Shown: positions 40,576-49,170 of the stretch, piece by piece | Numbering within the stretch: the stretch's first letter is position 1 | Layout of the letters: every line of letters begins with the position of its first letter | Origin: UBA6115 sp050952935 | GTDB taxonomy: Bacteria > Bacillota > Clostridia > Christensenellales > Aristaeellaceae | Direction: 5' to 3' | Length of the DNA: 64,000 nt | NCBI GenBank assembly: GCA_050952935.1 | Contig: JBMNLS010000002.1 | Location: 744,001-808,000 of the forward strand | Program-made: the position numbers and the translations under genes | The notes under the pieces: generated by a model | Databases searched by the model: none | Seen by the model: only the letters and a program-made list of their open reading frames with translations | What the model was told of the DNA's origin: nothing

Positions 40576-41745
40576 TCACTCATGCCTCAGTGCTTGTACA
40601 GGCAATAGCTTGGAGGCTTTGTTGGCAGGGTATAAGCCGAACACGATGCCAATAGTAAACGAGAAAACCACTGCAACCGCTGCAATAAAGGGCGATATCT
40701 GAAGCTTCATTTTGAGCATGGGAGACAGAAAATGGATGGCTAAAATGCTGACACCCAGGCCCAGCAACCCGCCAATCAGGCTGACCACCAGTGCTTCCAC
40801 TAAAAACTGGCTGAGAATATTGCGCCGGGAAGCGCCAATCGCTTTGCGGATGCCAATTTCACGGGTACGCTCGGAAACCGATACCAGCATGATGTTCATG
40901 ATGCCAATGCCGCCCACCAGTAGCGAGATGGCAGCGATGCCGCCCAGCATAAGCGTTAGCGTGGCGGTGGCTGAGTTAAGCGTTTCCAAGGCGGTGGTCT
41001 GATTGTATATACGATAGGTGGTTGAAGAAGAAGCGCCTACCATCAGCGCGTCCATGTAGGCGGTCAGGCTTTCCTGTGCGATATCCACTTCCTCTGCCGA
41101 TATGGCGGACACATAAACGCTGCTGATACCCTTGCGCTGAAACAGCCGCTCCCCGACCGTATAAGGGATAATTATAAGATTATCCCCTGAGCCGGCCATG
41201 CTCGTCCCGATTTCGTTCAAAATGCCCACTACGGTAAAAGGATATCCTTTCCAAGTGAAGGTTTCGCCCACAACGTGGACGCTTCCAAACAGTTCTTCGG
41301 CCGCCTCTTGCCCCAACACCGCGACAAAGTTGCGGTTGTTTACATCAGGCTCCGTCAGAAAGCGTCCCTGCGCCAGGGAATAGTTGCGTATAACATCATA
41401 GCCGGGGGTGGTGGCGATAATGGAGCCATCCTCATATTGCTGGAGGCCCGCCTTCAAGGTGCCAGAGCTCATGGAAAAGGGACTTGCCTGTGCCACGCCC
41501 TCCAGCGAGCGCATTTCATTTACGCGCTTCAAGGTAATGGGGTTGTTGCGGCGCATGGTAATGTTAACGCTCAGCAGGTTGGTTCCCATCTTCTGAATGC
41601 TGTCGCTTACAGATTGATTGGCCCCTTGGCCAATGGATACCAGAACCACCACAGACGCAACCCCAATGATGATGCCCAGCATTGTTAAAAAGGAGCGCAT
41701 TTTGTTGCCCAGGATGGATTTGAACGCCATTTGTATTGAACTCAT
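40576..41745 (-). CDS. MacB/FtsX-type ABC transporter permease
   Basis: 389 residues. One N-terminal membrane segment (MRSFLTMLGIIIGVASVVVLV), a large extracellular MacB_PCD domain (about 45-235), then three C-terminal membrane segments; the FtsX motif GIMNIMLVSVSERTREIGIRKAIGA lies between. The family exports peptides, lantibiotics or drugs, or drives mechanotransmission. GGGAGGA before the ATG is encoded by the last codons of the ATPase gene. Last gene of the macA-ATPase-macB-like operon. Confidence 0.95.
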   Translation of the reverse strand: MSSIQMAFKSILGNKMRSFLTMLGIIIGVASVVVLVSIGQGANQSVSDSIQKMGTNLLSVNITMRRNNPITLKRVNEMRSLEGVAQASPFSMSSGTLKAGLQQYEDGSIIATTPGYDVIRNYSLAQGRFLTEPDVNNRNFVAVLGQEAAEELFGSVHVVGETFTWKGYPFTVVGILNEIGTSMAGSGDNLIIIPYTVGERLFQRKGISSVYVSAISAEEVDIAQESLTAYMDALMVGASSSTTYRIYNQTTALETLNSATATLTLMLGGIAAISLLVGGIGIMNIMLVSVSERTREIGIRKAIGASRRNILSQFLVEALVVSLIGGLLGLGVSILAIHFLSPMLKMKLQISPFIAAVAVVFSFTIGIVFGLYPANKASKLLPVQALRHE

Positions 41746-41748
41746 TGC

Positions 41749-42429
41749 TTATCCTCCCAAACTTTCCGCGTGCTGGATTTTGCCATCCACAATAAGCATA
41801 GCGCGCTGTGCTCGGGTAGCGATTTCTTGGTTATGGGTAATCAAAACAATGGTGTTTCCCTGTTTGTGGAGCTGTTCAAACAGGTCCATGATCTCTGCTC
41901 CCGTGGTCGTATCCAGATTGCCGGTGGGTTCGTCCGCTAAGATCAGGTGTGGTTTTGCGACCAGTGCTCGGGCTATGGCCACCCGCTGCTGCTGTCCGCC
42001 TGAAAGCTGCGAGGGACGATGCTTCATGCGATCAGCCAGCCCGACACTGCTTAACGCTTCCTCGGCCTGCCGCCGCCTCTGCCTGCGCCCAATGCCCTGA
42101 TAGATGAGCGGCAACTCCACATTCTCCAGCGCATTCAATCGTCCCAGCAGGTTGAAGCCTTGGAAGATAAAGCCGATGTGCGTGCTGCGAAGCCGGGCAA
42201 GCTGCCTGTTGGAGTATTTACCGGTGTCCGTTCCCGCAAGCTGATAGGTGCCGCTGTCCTGAACATCCAGGCAGCCAATAATGTTCATCAGGGTGGATTT
42301 TCCGCTGCCGCTGGGGCCAATAATAGCCACATATTCGCCATCGTCAATATCAAAGCTGACCCGGTTAAGCGCGTGAACCTTTTCCCCACCCAGCTGATAG
42401 CATTTGCTGATATCCTGCATGTGGATCAT
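41749..42429 (-). CDS. MacB/LolD-type ABC transporter ATPase
   Basis: 226 residues: Walker A GPSGSGKSTLMNIIG, Q-loop IGFIFQGFNLLGRL, signature LSGGQQQRVAIARAL, Walker B LILADEPTGNLD, switch VLITHNQEIATRA. A typical ATPase partner of FtsX-like permeases. Overlaps the adaptor gene by ATGA upstream and ends 3 bp before the permease start. Confidence 0.96.
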   Translation of the reverse strand: MIHMQDISKCYQLGGEKVHALNRVSFDIDDGEYVAIIGPSGSGKSTLMNIIGCLDVQDSGTYQLAGTDTGKYSNRQLARLRSTHIGFIFQGFNLLGRLNALENVELPLIYQGIGRRQRRRQAEEALSSVGLADRMKHRPSQLSGGQQQRVAIARALVAKPHLILADEPTGNLDTTTGAEIMDLFEQLHKQGNTIVLITHNQEIATRAQRAMLIVDGKIQHAESLGG

Positions 42430-44030
42430 GGGCGCTGTCCTCCGCCAGGCTGAAAATTGCCGCCTGGACCGCCTCCCGGCATGCCACCTGCCGGAGGCTG
42501 CATCTGGCCAAAGTCAGGCATCTGTCCAAAGTCCGGCATCTGGGGGCGTTGATTGTTGTCTGTCTGCATAGCATTGGCGCGCACCAGAACCACATCCCCT
42601 GCCTGAAGGCCGGAGGTGACCACCGCATAGTTGGCATCGGAAAGCCCCACCTGTACATAGGTCTTGATCCCTGTTTGGGCGGCATCGGCAGCCAGCGCAT
42701 TATCCTTGAGCAATACATAGTTACCCTGTCTGTCGTTCATCAAGGCGGCCAGCGGTACCAGCACTGCACCCGCTTCTTCGCCCACCGTCAGGGTCATTGT
42801 GCCATTCATTCCGCTTAAAAGGCGGCTGTCCTCCTGCACCGACAGCGTCACCGTATAGTTGGTGATGCCTGATGTAGTGCTGCCCAAACGGGAGATTCGC
42901 TCCACTCTGACAGACAGCTGAGCATCTGACAGCGCGTCCAGTGTGACCGTTCCTTCCTGCCCTTCCTTGACGGACAGGATATCCAGCTCGTCCACCGCGA
43001 CATCCATCACAAAAGCCTGGTTGGGGTACAGCTTCAGCAGGCAGTCGCCTTCGCTTAGCGCCTGCCCCGTTTGTGCGCTTACCTCTGACACAATGCCATC
43101 CATTGGGCTTCGGTATACGGGATCCTTCAGAAGCGCCTGTAATTCCAGCAATTGCTGCGCCATGTTTTCCCGTTCTTCTATCGCCTGCAGGTACTCTTGC
43201 GTAGGTTCGGCGTTTGTAATTTTCGCAAGCACGGATCTTTTAGTGACAGAAGCGTTTACTTTGGTGGGGACGCTGTCTACCACTCCCTCCACATCAGTGT
43301 ACAAATAATAAGGTTGGCTGATTTGTGCGCTGCCCTCGCCTACGGTCACCCCGTTCAGGATGACCTGAACCGTCTCATCCACCAGCGCCCGGGTATCCGG
43401 GAAGGTGATGAGCGCACTGCCGTCATCCATCAGGCGTGCCACATTGCCTGCCTGAGTTTGTGTTCCCACCTTCACACGCACAGCCTGCCCTAAAGACAGC
43501 GCAGCAGTGGGCATGATATTCACCTGCATCAGGCCATTGGTTGAAAGAATGGCAGCCGGTTCGTCTTGCAGGGATTGTTGTACCATCTGCCCTGTGCGAA
43601 GGTTAAGCACTTTTACGATTCCTGGCATGGCTGGATTAATGCTCTGGTCGCTTTTTTGCTGGCTGAGCAGCGTCAGCAGGGTCTCATCCTGCTCGTCCAG
43701 GGTCGTTTGCGCCGCATCGATTGCGTCCTGAAGCGCCTGCGTATCATAGTACGCCAACACCTGCCCTGAGGTAACGCTATCTCCCTGCGCTACCTTTATA
43801 GCGCTCAGCGTGACGTCTTCCGGAAGTGTCAGGCTTTCTTCTTTGTCAAAGCGCAAAGAACCCGTGGCAATCACCGTTTTGGTTACGCTGCCCAGGGTCA
43901 GCGTGATTTCCGTATATTCTGGAGTCACCACCGGGTTTGATGTGCTGGCGGCAGCCGTTATGATCGGCATCAGCAAAACCAGACAGAGAATCGGAACGCC
44001 TTTTCTAAGCTTAAATGGTTTGTGTATCAT
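42426..44030 (-). CDS. MacA-like membrane-fusion (HlyD-family) protein
   Basis: 534 residues. N-terminal signal/anchor (RKGVPILCLVLLMPIITAAA), then biotinyl-lipoyl-like halves around a helical hairpin: TVIATGSLRFDKEESLTLPEDV and YRSPMDGIVSEVSAQTGQALSEGD, with beta-barrel repeats after. The C-terminus is unusual: tandem MPDFGQ followed by a Gly/Pro/Met-rich tail ending GGNFQPGGGQRP. The start at 44030 follows AAGGAGG by 4 bp; the longer frame to 44681 is the response-regulator gene read antisense. First gene of the export operon, divergent from the two-component genes. Confidence 0.92.
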   Translation of the reverse strand: MIHKPFKLRKGVPILCLVLLMPIITAAASTSNPVVTPEYTEITLTLGSVTKTVIATGSLRFDKEESLTLPEDVTLSAIKVAQGDSVTSGQVLAYYDTQALQDAIDAAQTTLDEQDETLLTLLSQQKSDQSINPAMPGIVKVLNLRTGQMVQQSLQDEPAAILSTNGLMQVNIMPTAALSLGQAVRVKVGTQTQAGNVARLMDDGSALITFPDTRALVDETVQVILNGVTVGEGSAQISQPYYLYTDVEGVVDSVPTKVNASVTKRSVLAKITNAEPTQEYLQAIEERENMAQQLLELQALLKDPVYRSPMDGIVSEVSAQTGQALSEGDCLLKLYPNQAFVMDVAVDELDILSVKEGQEGTVTLDALSDAQLSVRVERISRLGSTTSGITNYTVTLSVQEDSRLLSGMNGTMTLTVGEEAGAVLVPLAALMNDRQGNYVLLKDNALAADAAQTGIKTYVQVGLSDANYAVVTSGLQAGDVVLVRANAMQTDNNQRPQMPDFGQMPDFGQMQPPAGGMPGGGPGGNFQPGGGQRP

Positions 44031-44116
44031 ACTGCCTCCTTCTTTCGGGGTTTTACCCCACGATATGCATCCTATCAAAGCAAACTGAAATGATGCTGAA
44101 AAGTTCATGCGATTAT

Positions 44117-44134
44117 TTTTCAGGTTCTTTTCAG
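44117..44134. promoter_or_regulatory. Likely response-regulator operator in the divergent region
   Basis: TTTTCAG occurs at 44117-44123 and 44128-44134, an 11-bp repeat spacing typical of OmpR/PhoB-type sites, with CTGAAAA in inverse orientation about 30 bp to the left. TAGAAT (44152-44157) lies 17 bp after the second repeat and could be the -10 of the two-component genes. Confidence 0.45.
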
Positions 44135-44177
44135 AATCGTTCCGTATCATATAGAATGGAAGCGGGAGGAAAACAGC

Positions 44178-44858
44178 TTGAGGATTTTGATTGTCGAAGA
44201 TGAGAAAAACCTTGCCAGCGCTTTGGTCAAACTGCTGGAGGGGCAAAAATATGCGGCGGAAGCGGTCCATGACGGCCAGTCCGGCTTGGATTACGCCCGC
44301 AGCGGGCAATATGATGCGTTGATACTGGATGTGATGCTGCCGGGCCTCAGCGGGTTTCAAATCGCTTCTGCTCTGCGTGAAGAGGGGCTTGATGTGCCGA
44401 TTCTGATGCTGACCGCGCGGGACAAGGTGACAGACAAGGTGCGCGGCCTGGACAGTGGCGCGGACGATTATCTGACCAAGCCTTTTACCACAGAGGAGCT
44501 GTTGGCACGGGTACGCGCCCTGTTGCGAAGGCAGGGGACAGTACAGATGGACGCGGTCGCCTTTGGCGATGTCACCTTGTCCCTTAGCGCAAGTACCCTG
44601 TCTCGTCAGGACAAGCAGGTTCGCCTCAGCCGGAAAGAACAAGAAGTGATGCATATTCTGATGTCCCTTCCCCCTGGACATATCATCAGCAAGGATGAGC
44701 TTATTATGAAGGTGTGGGGGGCGGACAGCGAAGCGGTTGACAATAATGTGGAGGCATACATTTCCTTCCTGCGAAAGAAACTGCTTTATCTGGACAGCGC
44801 TGTGCAGATTATCGCCCAGCGCCGCCTGGGTTATCTTTTGGAGTATGCGGCATGCTGA
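44178..44858 (+). CDS. OmpR/PhoB-family response regulator
   Basis: 226 residues: receiver domain with acidic pocket VEDE, phospho-acceptor D51 (LILDVMLPG), T in MLTARD and K in LTKPF; C-terminal winged-helix DNA-binding domain (DNNVEAYISFLRKKL). The start codon is TTG with GGGAGGA 7 bp upstream, which may keep expression low. It overlaps the kinase gene by 7 bp and probably controls the divergent export operon. Confidence 0.94.
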   Translation: MRILIVEDEKNLASALVKLLEGQKYAAEAVHDGQSGLDYARSGQYDALILDVMLPGLSGFQIASALREEGLDVPILMLTARDKVTDKVRGLDSGADDYLTKPFTTEELLARVRALLRRQGTVQMDAVAFGDVTLSLSASTLSRQDKQVRLSRKEQEVMHILMSLPPGHIISKDELIMKVWGADSEAVDNNVEAYISFLRKKLLYLDSAVQIIAQRRLGYLLEYAAC

Positions 44859-46060
44859 AAGCTCTCAGGCGCAAATTCGTATTCGTCAGCATGGCCCTGG
44901 TTGCTTTGATTTTAACCGCCGTGCTGTTGGCGGGTATCGTTTCCACACGGATGCAGTTCACCCAGGATTACCGGGCTGCCATCGAACTTGAACTATCGAT
45001 AGATATTAGGAGGCAGCGCAGAGAATCCTTCCGGACCAATCTGCCGCCGCCCGGTCAGTGGCCCCAGCCATCCAAACTTACCTTCACAGCTATTCAAAAC
45101 AGCACCACCGGCGACTGGGAGTTGATTACCCCCTGGATGCAGATGGACCAAGACACGCTCCTGACGCTTTGCCGGCGTGCACAGTCAGCATCCTCACCCA
45201 CGGGTTTCTGGACAGACCTGGGCATCGCCTATGCCAGGCAGGATGGACGGATCGCCTTTGTCAACATGCAGAATGAATATGCGCAGCTGAGGAACAGCCA
45301 GTGGGTTTGGGCACTGGTATATGTCGGGGCGCTGGGCTTATTCTTTTTGCTGGCTTTGCTGCTGTCAGGCCGTGCGCTCAGGCCAGCGGAAGCAGCCTGG
45401 GCGCAGCAGCAGCGTTTTATTTCTGACGCATCTCATGAGTTAAAAACGCCATTGACGGTGATATTGGCCAACCTGGATATTCTGGAGAGTGAGCAGGGCG
45501 ATAGCCAGTGGCTGTCTGCTGCGCGGACAGAAGGGCTGATCATGAAAAAGCTCATTGAAAACCTTCTGTTCCTTGCTCGTTCGGACGAAGAACGGGAACC
45601 GGCAGGGCATGAACTTATCAACCTGTCCAACCTTGTTGACGAAATATCGCTGGCCTTTGAAGCGCCCGCTTATGAGAAAAACCTGACGCTCAGCACCAGT
45701 GTTGCGTCCAATCAGATGATGCGGGGCAACGCAGATCTGCTCAGACAGCTGTTGTCGATTTTGCTGGACAACGCGGTGAAATATACCCCTGAAGGGGGGG
45801 CAATTCAGGTGACGCTAAAGAAAAACATGGACAAGCTGGCGCTAACCGTTCACAATGACGGAGTTCATATCCCCCAGGAACATGTGGATCACCTTTTTGA
45901 CCGCTTCTATCGCATGGATCCAGCCCGCAGCAAGGCAGAAGGAGGCTATGGGCTGGGTCTGCCTATCGCGGCTGAGATTGCGCGGCAGCATGGAGCTACG
46001 CTAAAGGTATCCAGTCAGCCGGATGAGGGAGCCAGCTTTGTTTTTATCGTGCCAAATTGA
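44852..46060 (+). CDS. Sensor histidine kinase
   Basis: 402 residues: membrane segment 10-31, extracellular sensor of about 120 residues, membrane segment 151-172, then H-box with H195 (SDASHELKTPLTVILANLDI), N-box LLDNAVKYTPEGGAIQV and G-box YGLGLPIAAEIARQHG. No HAMP domain is obvious between the second segment and the H-box. The sensor part matches no known fold by eye (RTNLPPPGQWPQPSKLTF). Pairs with the preceding regulator. Confidence 0.94.
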   Translation: MLKALRRKFVFVSMALVALILTAVLLAGIVSTRMQFTQDYRAAIELELSIDIRRQRRESFRTNLPPPGQWPQPSKLTFTAIQNSTTGDWELITPWMQMDQDTLLTLCRRAQSASSPTGFWTDLGIAYARQDGRIAFVNMQNEYAQLRNSQWVWALVYVGALGLFFLLALLLSGRALRPAEAAWAQQQRFISDASHELKTPLTVILANLDILESEQGDSQWLSAARTEGLIMKKLIENLLFLARSDEEREPAGHELINLSNLVDEISLAFEAPAYEKNLTLSTSVASNQMMRGNADLLRQLLSILLDNAVKYTPEGGAIQVTLKKNMDKLALTVHNDGVHIPQEHVDHLFDRFYRMDPARSKAEGGYGLGLPIAAEIARQHGATLKVSSQPDEGASFVFIVPN

Positions 46061-46110
46061 TCAGGTGTTTAAAGTCTGATAGATTATAATGGATGAATTT
46101 AATAGATAAA

Positions 46111-46138
46111 AAAGGCTTCCCAACCGGAAAGCCTTTGA
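46111..46138 (-). terminator. Terminator of the TPM-domain gene
   Basis: On the minus strand AGGCTTTCC pairs with GGGAAGCCT around a short loop and is followed by TTTTTTAT (rightmost copy). The same hairpin, with a poorer T-tract, is in the left repeat at 40266-40287. It also lies 51 bp after the histidine kinase stop and may act both ways. Confidence 0.75.
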
Positions 46139-46372
46139 AATGCTGCAAGAATCAGAATTTGCCGCCCCGACCTCCGTAGGAGGTGCCGCCCCGGGAGCCG
46201 GAGGAAGAGCCTCCGCCCCCGCTTTTGCTGCTGGATTCAATGCGGGTGCGGGTAACGGTTTGGTATAGGTACAGGTCGGAGGATTCGGTAAGGTTCAGGG
46301 AGTCTGCCAGCACATATAAGCCGGCATTGGATTTGTATTTGGCGATTTTGAGCTTGCTGCGCAGATAAAGCG
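46113..46372. repeat. Right copy of the ~260 bp direct repeat, inside the intact TPM gene
   Basis: Same orientation as 40266-40525. This copy is part of the complete gene, so it is the likely original, and the left copy the duplicate. Confidence 0.9.
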
Positions 46373-46898
46373 CATAAAGAAGGCCAACAACAAGCGCGCC
46401 GATAAGAATAATCGGAGCGACCTCCACCGTTCTTTCTGCGGCAGTTGGGGGGATCAACAGCCGCCTTACATAGCGGACATAGTCGCTCATCGCCCCATGA
46501 TAATCACCGTCAGAAAGCTTGTCCTGCACCACATTGGCCAGGTCATGGCTTTCCCGGCTGGTGAGCAGGCTGATGCCTGTGCCCCGGGCGGCCTCGTAAT
46601 AATCCCGGGTGTCAAACATCACGGCGAACAGGGCGCCGTTAGGATAGGCAGCGGCGTCCCTGAAGGCGTGATAATAGTCAAAGCAATAGTCCTTGGGGCC
46701 TTTTTGCTGAGAATCATTAGTGGTGTGGAAAATCACATCAAAGCCGGTTAGCTCAAACAGCTCGCTGGCTTTGTTTTGCAGATCTTCCGCTTCGCCGGCG
46801 GAAAGCACCCCCGCCAGGTCGCTGACGTGGCTGAGGGCCTGGGCGGAAACGCCCATCATCAGCACAAAAACGCAGACTAATACTAACATTCGTTTCAT
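46152..46898 (-). CDS. TPM-domain (YgcG-like) membrane protein
   Basis: 248 residues. Signal peptide (KRMLVLVCVFVLMMGVSAQA), TPM domain (LSHVSDLAGVLSAGEAEDLQ...GTGISLL...), a membrane segment (about 161-178, APIILIGALVVGLLYALYL), then a cytoplasmic tail ending in a Gly/Ser-rich YGGRGGKF. TPM proteins act at the membrane in quality control or are of unknown role. Start overlaps the zinc-ribbon gene by ATGA. Its 3' 220 bp and terminator are repeated at 40266-40525. Confidence 0.88.
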   Translation of the reverse strand: MKRMLVLVCVFVLMMGVSAQALSHVSDLAGVLSAGEAEDLQNKASELFELTGFDVIFHTTNDSQQKGPKDYCFDYYHAFRDAAAYPNGALFAVMFDTRDYYEAARGTGISLLTSRESHDLANVVQDKLSDGDYHGAMSDYVRYVRRLLIPPTAAERTVEVAPIILIGALVVGLLYALYLRSKLKIAKYKSNAGLYVLADSLNLTESSDLYLYQTVTRTRIESSSKSGGGGSSSGSRGGTSYGGRGGKF

Positions 46899-47992
46899 TT
46901 CAGCACCCCCATGGAGAAAAGAGCATACGCCGCTCCCAAACCAACTGCCGCTATCCCTGCCGCCGCGCCAAAGAGCCTGCCAAAGAACTTGGATTTTGAC
47001 CAGGGGATGTTGCAGGTGAGCTCCCCCGTTTGTCCGTTGATGGCAAAGGTATATGTTTTATCACCCTTTTTGGTGGTGATGTGCCAGATGGGGTAGAGCA
47101 CAGGCCGGGATTGGGCGTTAAGATAGTTGATGCTTGCGGTTTGTGGGGTGACTGAGGCATATCCCCGCACTGTTTGCCTGAAAGCGTCAAGGGTGGAGGA
47201 GCGCACCCGTTCATTGGCACGCTGCTGGCAGGTTTCCGTGTCCACATCGGCGCGGTTGGCCTGGGCGCCGGAGAGGGTGGCCGGCTCAAAGAAGATGGAC
47301 TGAGCGTTGTTGAAGGGCTCGATGGATTCGGTGATCCGATTATCCAGCTGGCTGCTGGCATCCACCGGCAAATCCTGGAAACTCAGGGTGCCGGCGCGCC
47401 GGATCAGGTAATGCCTGGTGGTGGTGATGCGGTAGTTGCCGCTGCGGTGGGTGGATACGGTGGTGCCTCGATAGGTCATTTTGGCATCGGCGTCGCAGTT
47501 GAACAGCCAGTAGGGCACATACAGCTGCCTGATCTCCTCAATCACATTGCGGCCTTGCAGGAAAAGGTTGGGGATCAGCTTTTTACCCTTAAAATAGTCA
47601 TGGAACATACGTTCAGCCTGGTCCTTTGTGATCAGGAAAGGGATGATCTCCTCCGGTTTGGTGCCCAGGGTGAACTGGGCGGGCATGATGGAGGGGCTGC
47701 CGCAAAAGGCGCAGTTGGTGGCCACGGTGGTTTCATCGGTGAACAGCTCCGCGCCGCAGGAGGAACAGGAAAACTGCCGCGTGTGCGCCGCTTCCTCGGC
47801 GCTGAAGGACTCCTCATAAACAGGCCAGCTCATATTCTCGTGCTGGGCGTCTTCACTTTCAATTTTCGCAACCTCGCGCACAGTTTCCACGTCAAACTCA
47901 TTCCCGCAGGAGCCACAGACCATTTTCTGCGCCCTGCCGTCATAGGTGAGGGGAGCTGCGCAGGAGGGGCACTTGTAGGTGATGGTGCTCAT
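46895..47992 (-). CDS. Zinc-ribbon protein with C-terminal membrane segment
   Basis: 365 residues. Cysteine pairs CPSC...CGSC (residues 8-29) and CSSC...CAFC (about 74-96) form two zinc ribbons; a middle domain (LYVPYWLFNCDADAKMTYRG, TRHYLIRRAGTLSFQDLPVDAS) and YPIWHITTKKGDKTYTFAINGQTGE follow, then one hydrophobic segment near the end. Similar proteins occur widely in Firmicutes, often with TPM-type or YgcG proteins, without a known function. The start at 47992 is chosen for its conserved N-terminus (STITYKCPSC); a longer frame begins at 48049. Confidence 0.85.
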   Translation of the reverse strand: MSTITYKCPSCAAPLTYDGRAQKMVCGSCGNEFDVETVREVAKIESEDAQHENMSWPVYEESFSAEEAAHTRQFSCSSCGAELFTDETTVATNCAFCGSPSIMPAQFTLGTKPEEIIPFLITKDQAERMFHDYFKGKKLIPNLFLQGRNVIEEIRQLYVPYWLFNCDADAKMTYRGTTVSTHRSGNYRITTTRHYLIRRAGTLSFQDLPVDASSQLDNRITESIEPFNNAQSIFFEPATLSGAQANRADVDTETCQQRANERVRSSTLDAFRQTVRGYASVTPQTASINYLNAQSRPVLYPIWHITTKKGDKTYTFAINGQTGELTCNIPWSKSKFFGRLFGAAAGIAAVGLGAAYALFSMGVLK

Positions 47993-48089
47993 CCGTATAC
48001 CTCGCTTCCAAATAAAATCGCTTTGCTGTAACAAATAATTCCATTTCATCTTACAGATTTATTCCATTCTTGTAAAGCAAAAATGGGAC

Positions 48090-48142
48090 TTGATATAGGT
48101 GGCGCTATTATGGTAAACTAACATTGGTCAAAGATGGTCAGC
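48090..48142 (+). promoter_or_regulatory. Promoter and CtsR operator of the ctsR-clpC operon
   Basis: TTGATA (48090-48095), 18 bp, TAAACT (48114-48119) with TGG before it. The heptad repeat GGTCAAA-GAT-GGTCAGC (48126-48142) matches the CtsR box (A/GGTCAAANANA/GGTCAAA) and overlaps the expected transcription start, so CtsR would repress its own operon. Confidence 0.8.
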
Positions 48143-48174
48143 ATCTTGGCTGTAACCTGAGGAAGGAGGAAGGC

Positions 48175-48648
48175 ATGCGGCTAAGCGACGCGATCGAGGC
48201 ATTCATCAAGGATTTATGGGTGCAGGATGAGGCGGAGGTGGAGCTGAAGCGCAATGAACTGGCGGAATACTTCCGCTGTGCGCCCTCACAGATCAACTAC
48301 GTCCTGTCCACGCGCTTCACCCCTGACCATGGCTACGCCATTGAGTCAAGGCGTGGGGGCGGCGGGTTTATCCGCATCATTCGCGTGGAGCGCACGGGCC
48401 GTGAATCCTTCCGGTATCTGCTGCATGAACGGGTGGGGGAGGCAATTAGTGCAAAGGAAGCGCAAATTCTGTGTTTGCAGCTGGCCGAACAGGGTACCAT
48501 TAGCCAGGAGGATGCGGATCTGATGAACGCAGCCCTTCACCCCCAGTCCCAGGCCGTCCCTATCCCTGAGCGCTTGAAGGACGCGATCCGCGCTAAAACG
48601 CTCAAGAACATGCTGCTTTCCCTCGCGAAACGTGAGGCGCAGCAATAA
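48175..48648 (+). CDS. ctsR: Transcriptional repressor CtsR
   Basis: 157 residues: N-terminal winged helix-turn-helix (KRNELAEYFRCAPSQINYVLSTRFTPDHGYAIESRRGGGGFIRI) whose glycine-rich wing is the heat-sensing and operator-binding loop, and a C-terminal domain (KEAQILCLQLAEQGTISQEDADLM). It represses clp genes at normal temperature. GGAAGGAGGA lies directly before the ATG. First gene of the stress operon behind its own operator. Confidence 0.96.
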   Translation: MRLSDAIEAFIKDLWVQDEAEVELKRNELAEYFRCAPSQINYVLSTRFTPDHGYAIESRRGGGGFIRIIRVERTGRESFRYLLHERVGEAISAKEAQILCLQLAEQGTISQEDADLMNAALHPQSQAVPIPERLKDAIRAKTLKNMLLSLAKREAQQ

Positions 48649-48658
48649 GGAGACCACC

Positions 48659-49165
48659 ATGATATGTGAAGTGTGCCGGCAGAAAACTGCTAATGTAATA
48701 TTTAAAACCATGTCCGATGGCCAGGTTGCCACCCGCGCCATGTGCATGGAGTGTGCCCAGAACCTGCAGCAGGATATGCACCGGCTGTTTCTGGCCCTGG
48801 GCCTTGGCGGCGGCGGCATGAACGCGCCCCAGGCAAGAACGCAGGCGGAGGAGGCTCCCAAGCCACAGCTTGAAATGCCACGCTATGTCTGCGCCCATTG
48901 CGGCAGGCCCTTTGATACCCTCAATGAGAACACCATGGCTGGCTGCGCCTATTGCTATGAGGCCATGCGCAAGGGCCTGGGTGAGGTGCTGGAGGGCAGC
49001 AAAGGCCCCCGGCAGAAGGAGACACAAAACAAGGAAGATGAACAGACAGAGCTGAAATATCAGCTCCTTGAGGCTGTGATGAAAGAGGATTATGAGGCGG
49101 CAGCCGCCCTTCGGGACAGGATCAATGCCATGACAGCAGCCGCCCATGTGGAGGAAGAACCATAA
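48659..49165 (+). CDS. mcsA: McsA, zinc-finger adaptor of the CtsR/McsB system
   Basis: 168 residues: N-terminal CxxC pairs (CEVC...CMEC), a second pair CAHC...CAYC, and a C-terminal UVR motif (LEAVMKEDYEAAAALRDRI). In Bacillus it activates the arginine kinase McsB and responds to thiol stress. It keeps all cysteines, in contrast to the altered McsB that follows. AAGGAG before the ATG. Confidence 0.94.
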   Translation: MICEVCRQKTANVIFKTMSDGQVATRAMCMECAQNLQQDMHRLFLALGLGGGGMNAPQARTQAEEAPKPQLEMPRYVCAHCGRPFDTLNENTMAGCAYCYEAMRKGLGEVLEGSKGPRQKETQNKEDEQTELKYQLLEAVMKEDYEAAAALRDRINAMTAAAHVEEEP

Positions 49166-49170
49166 GCACG

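Noticed and set aside
44031..44681. N-terminal extension of the MacA-like frame to 44681
   Set aside because: It is antisense to the response-regulator gene; the ATG at 44030 has a strong SD and a proper signal sequence.
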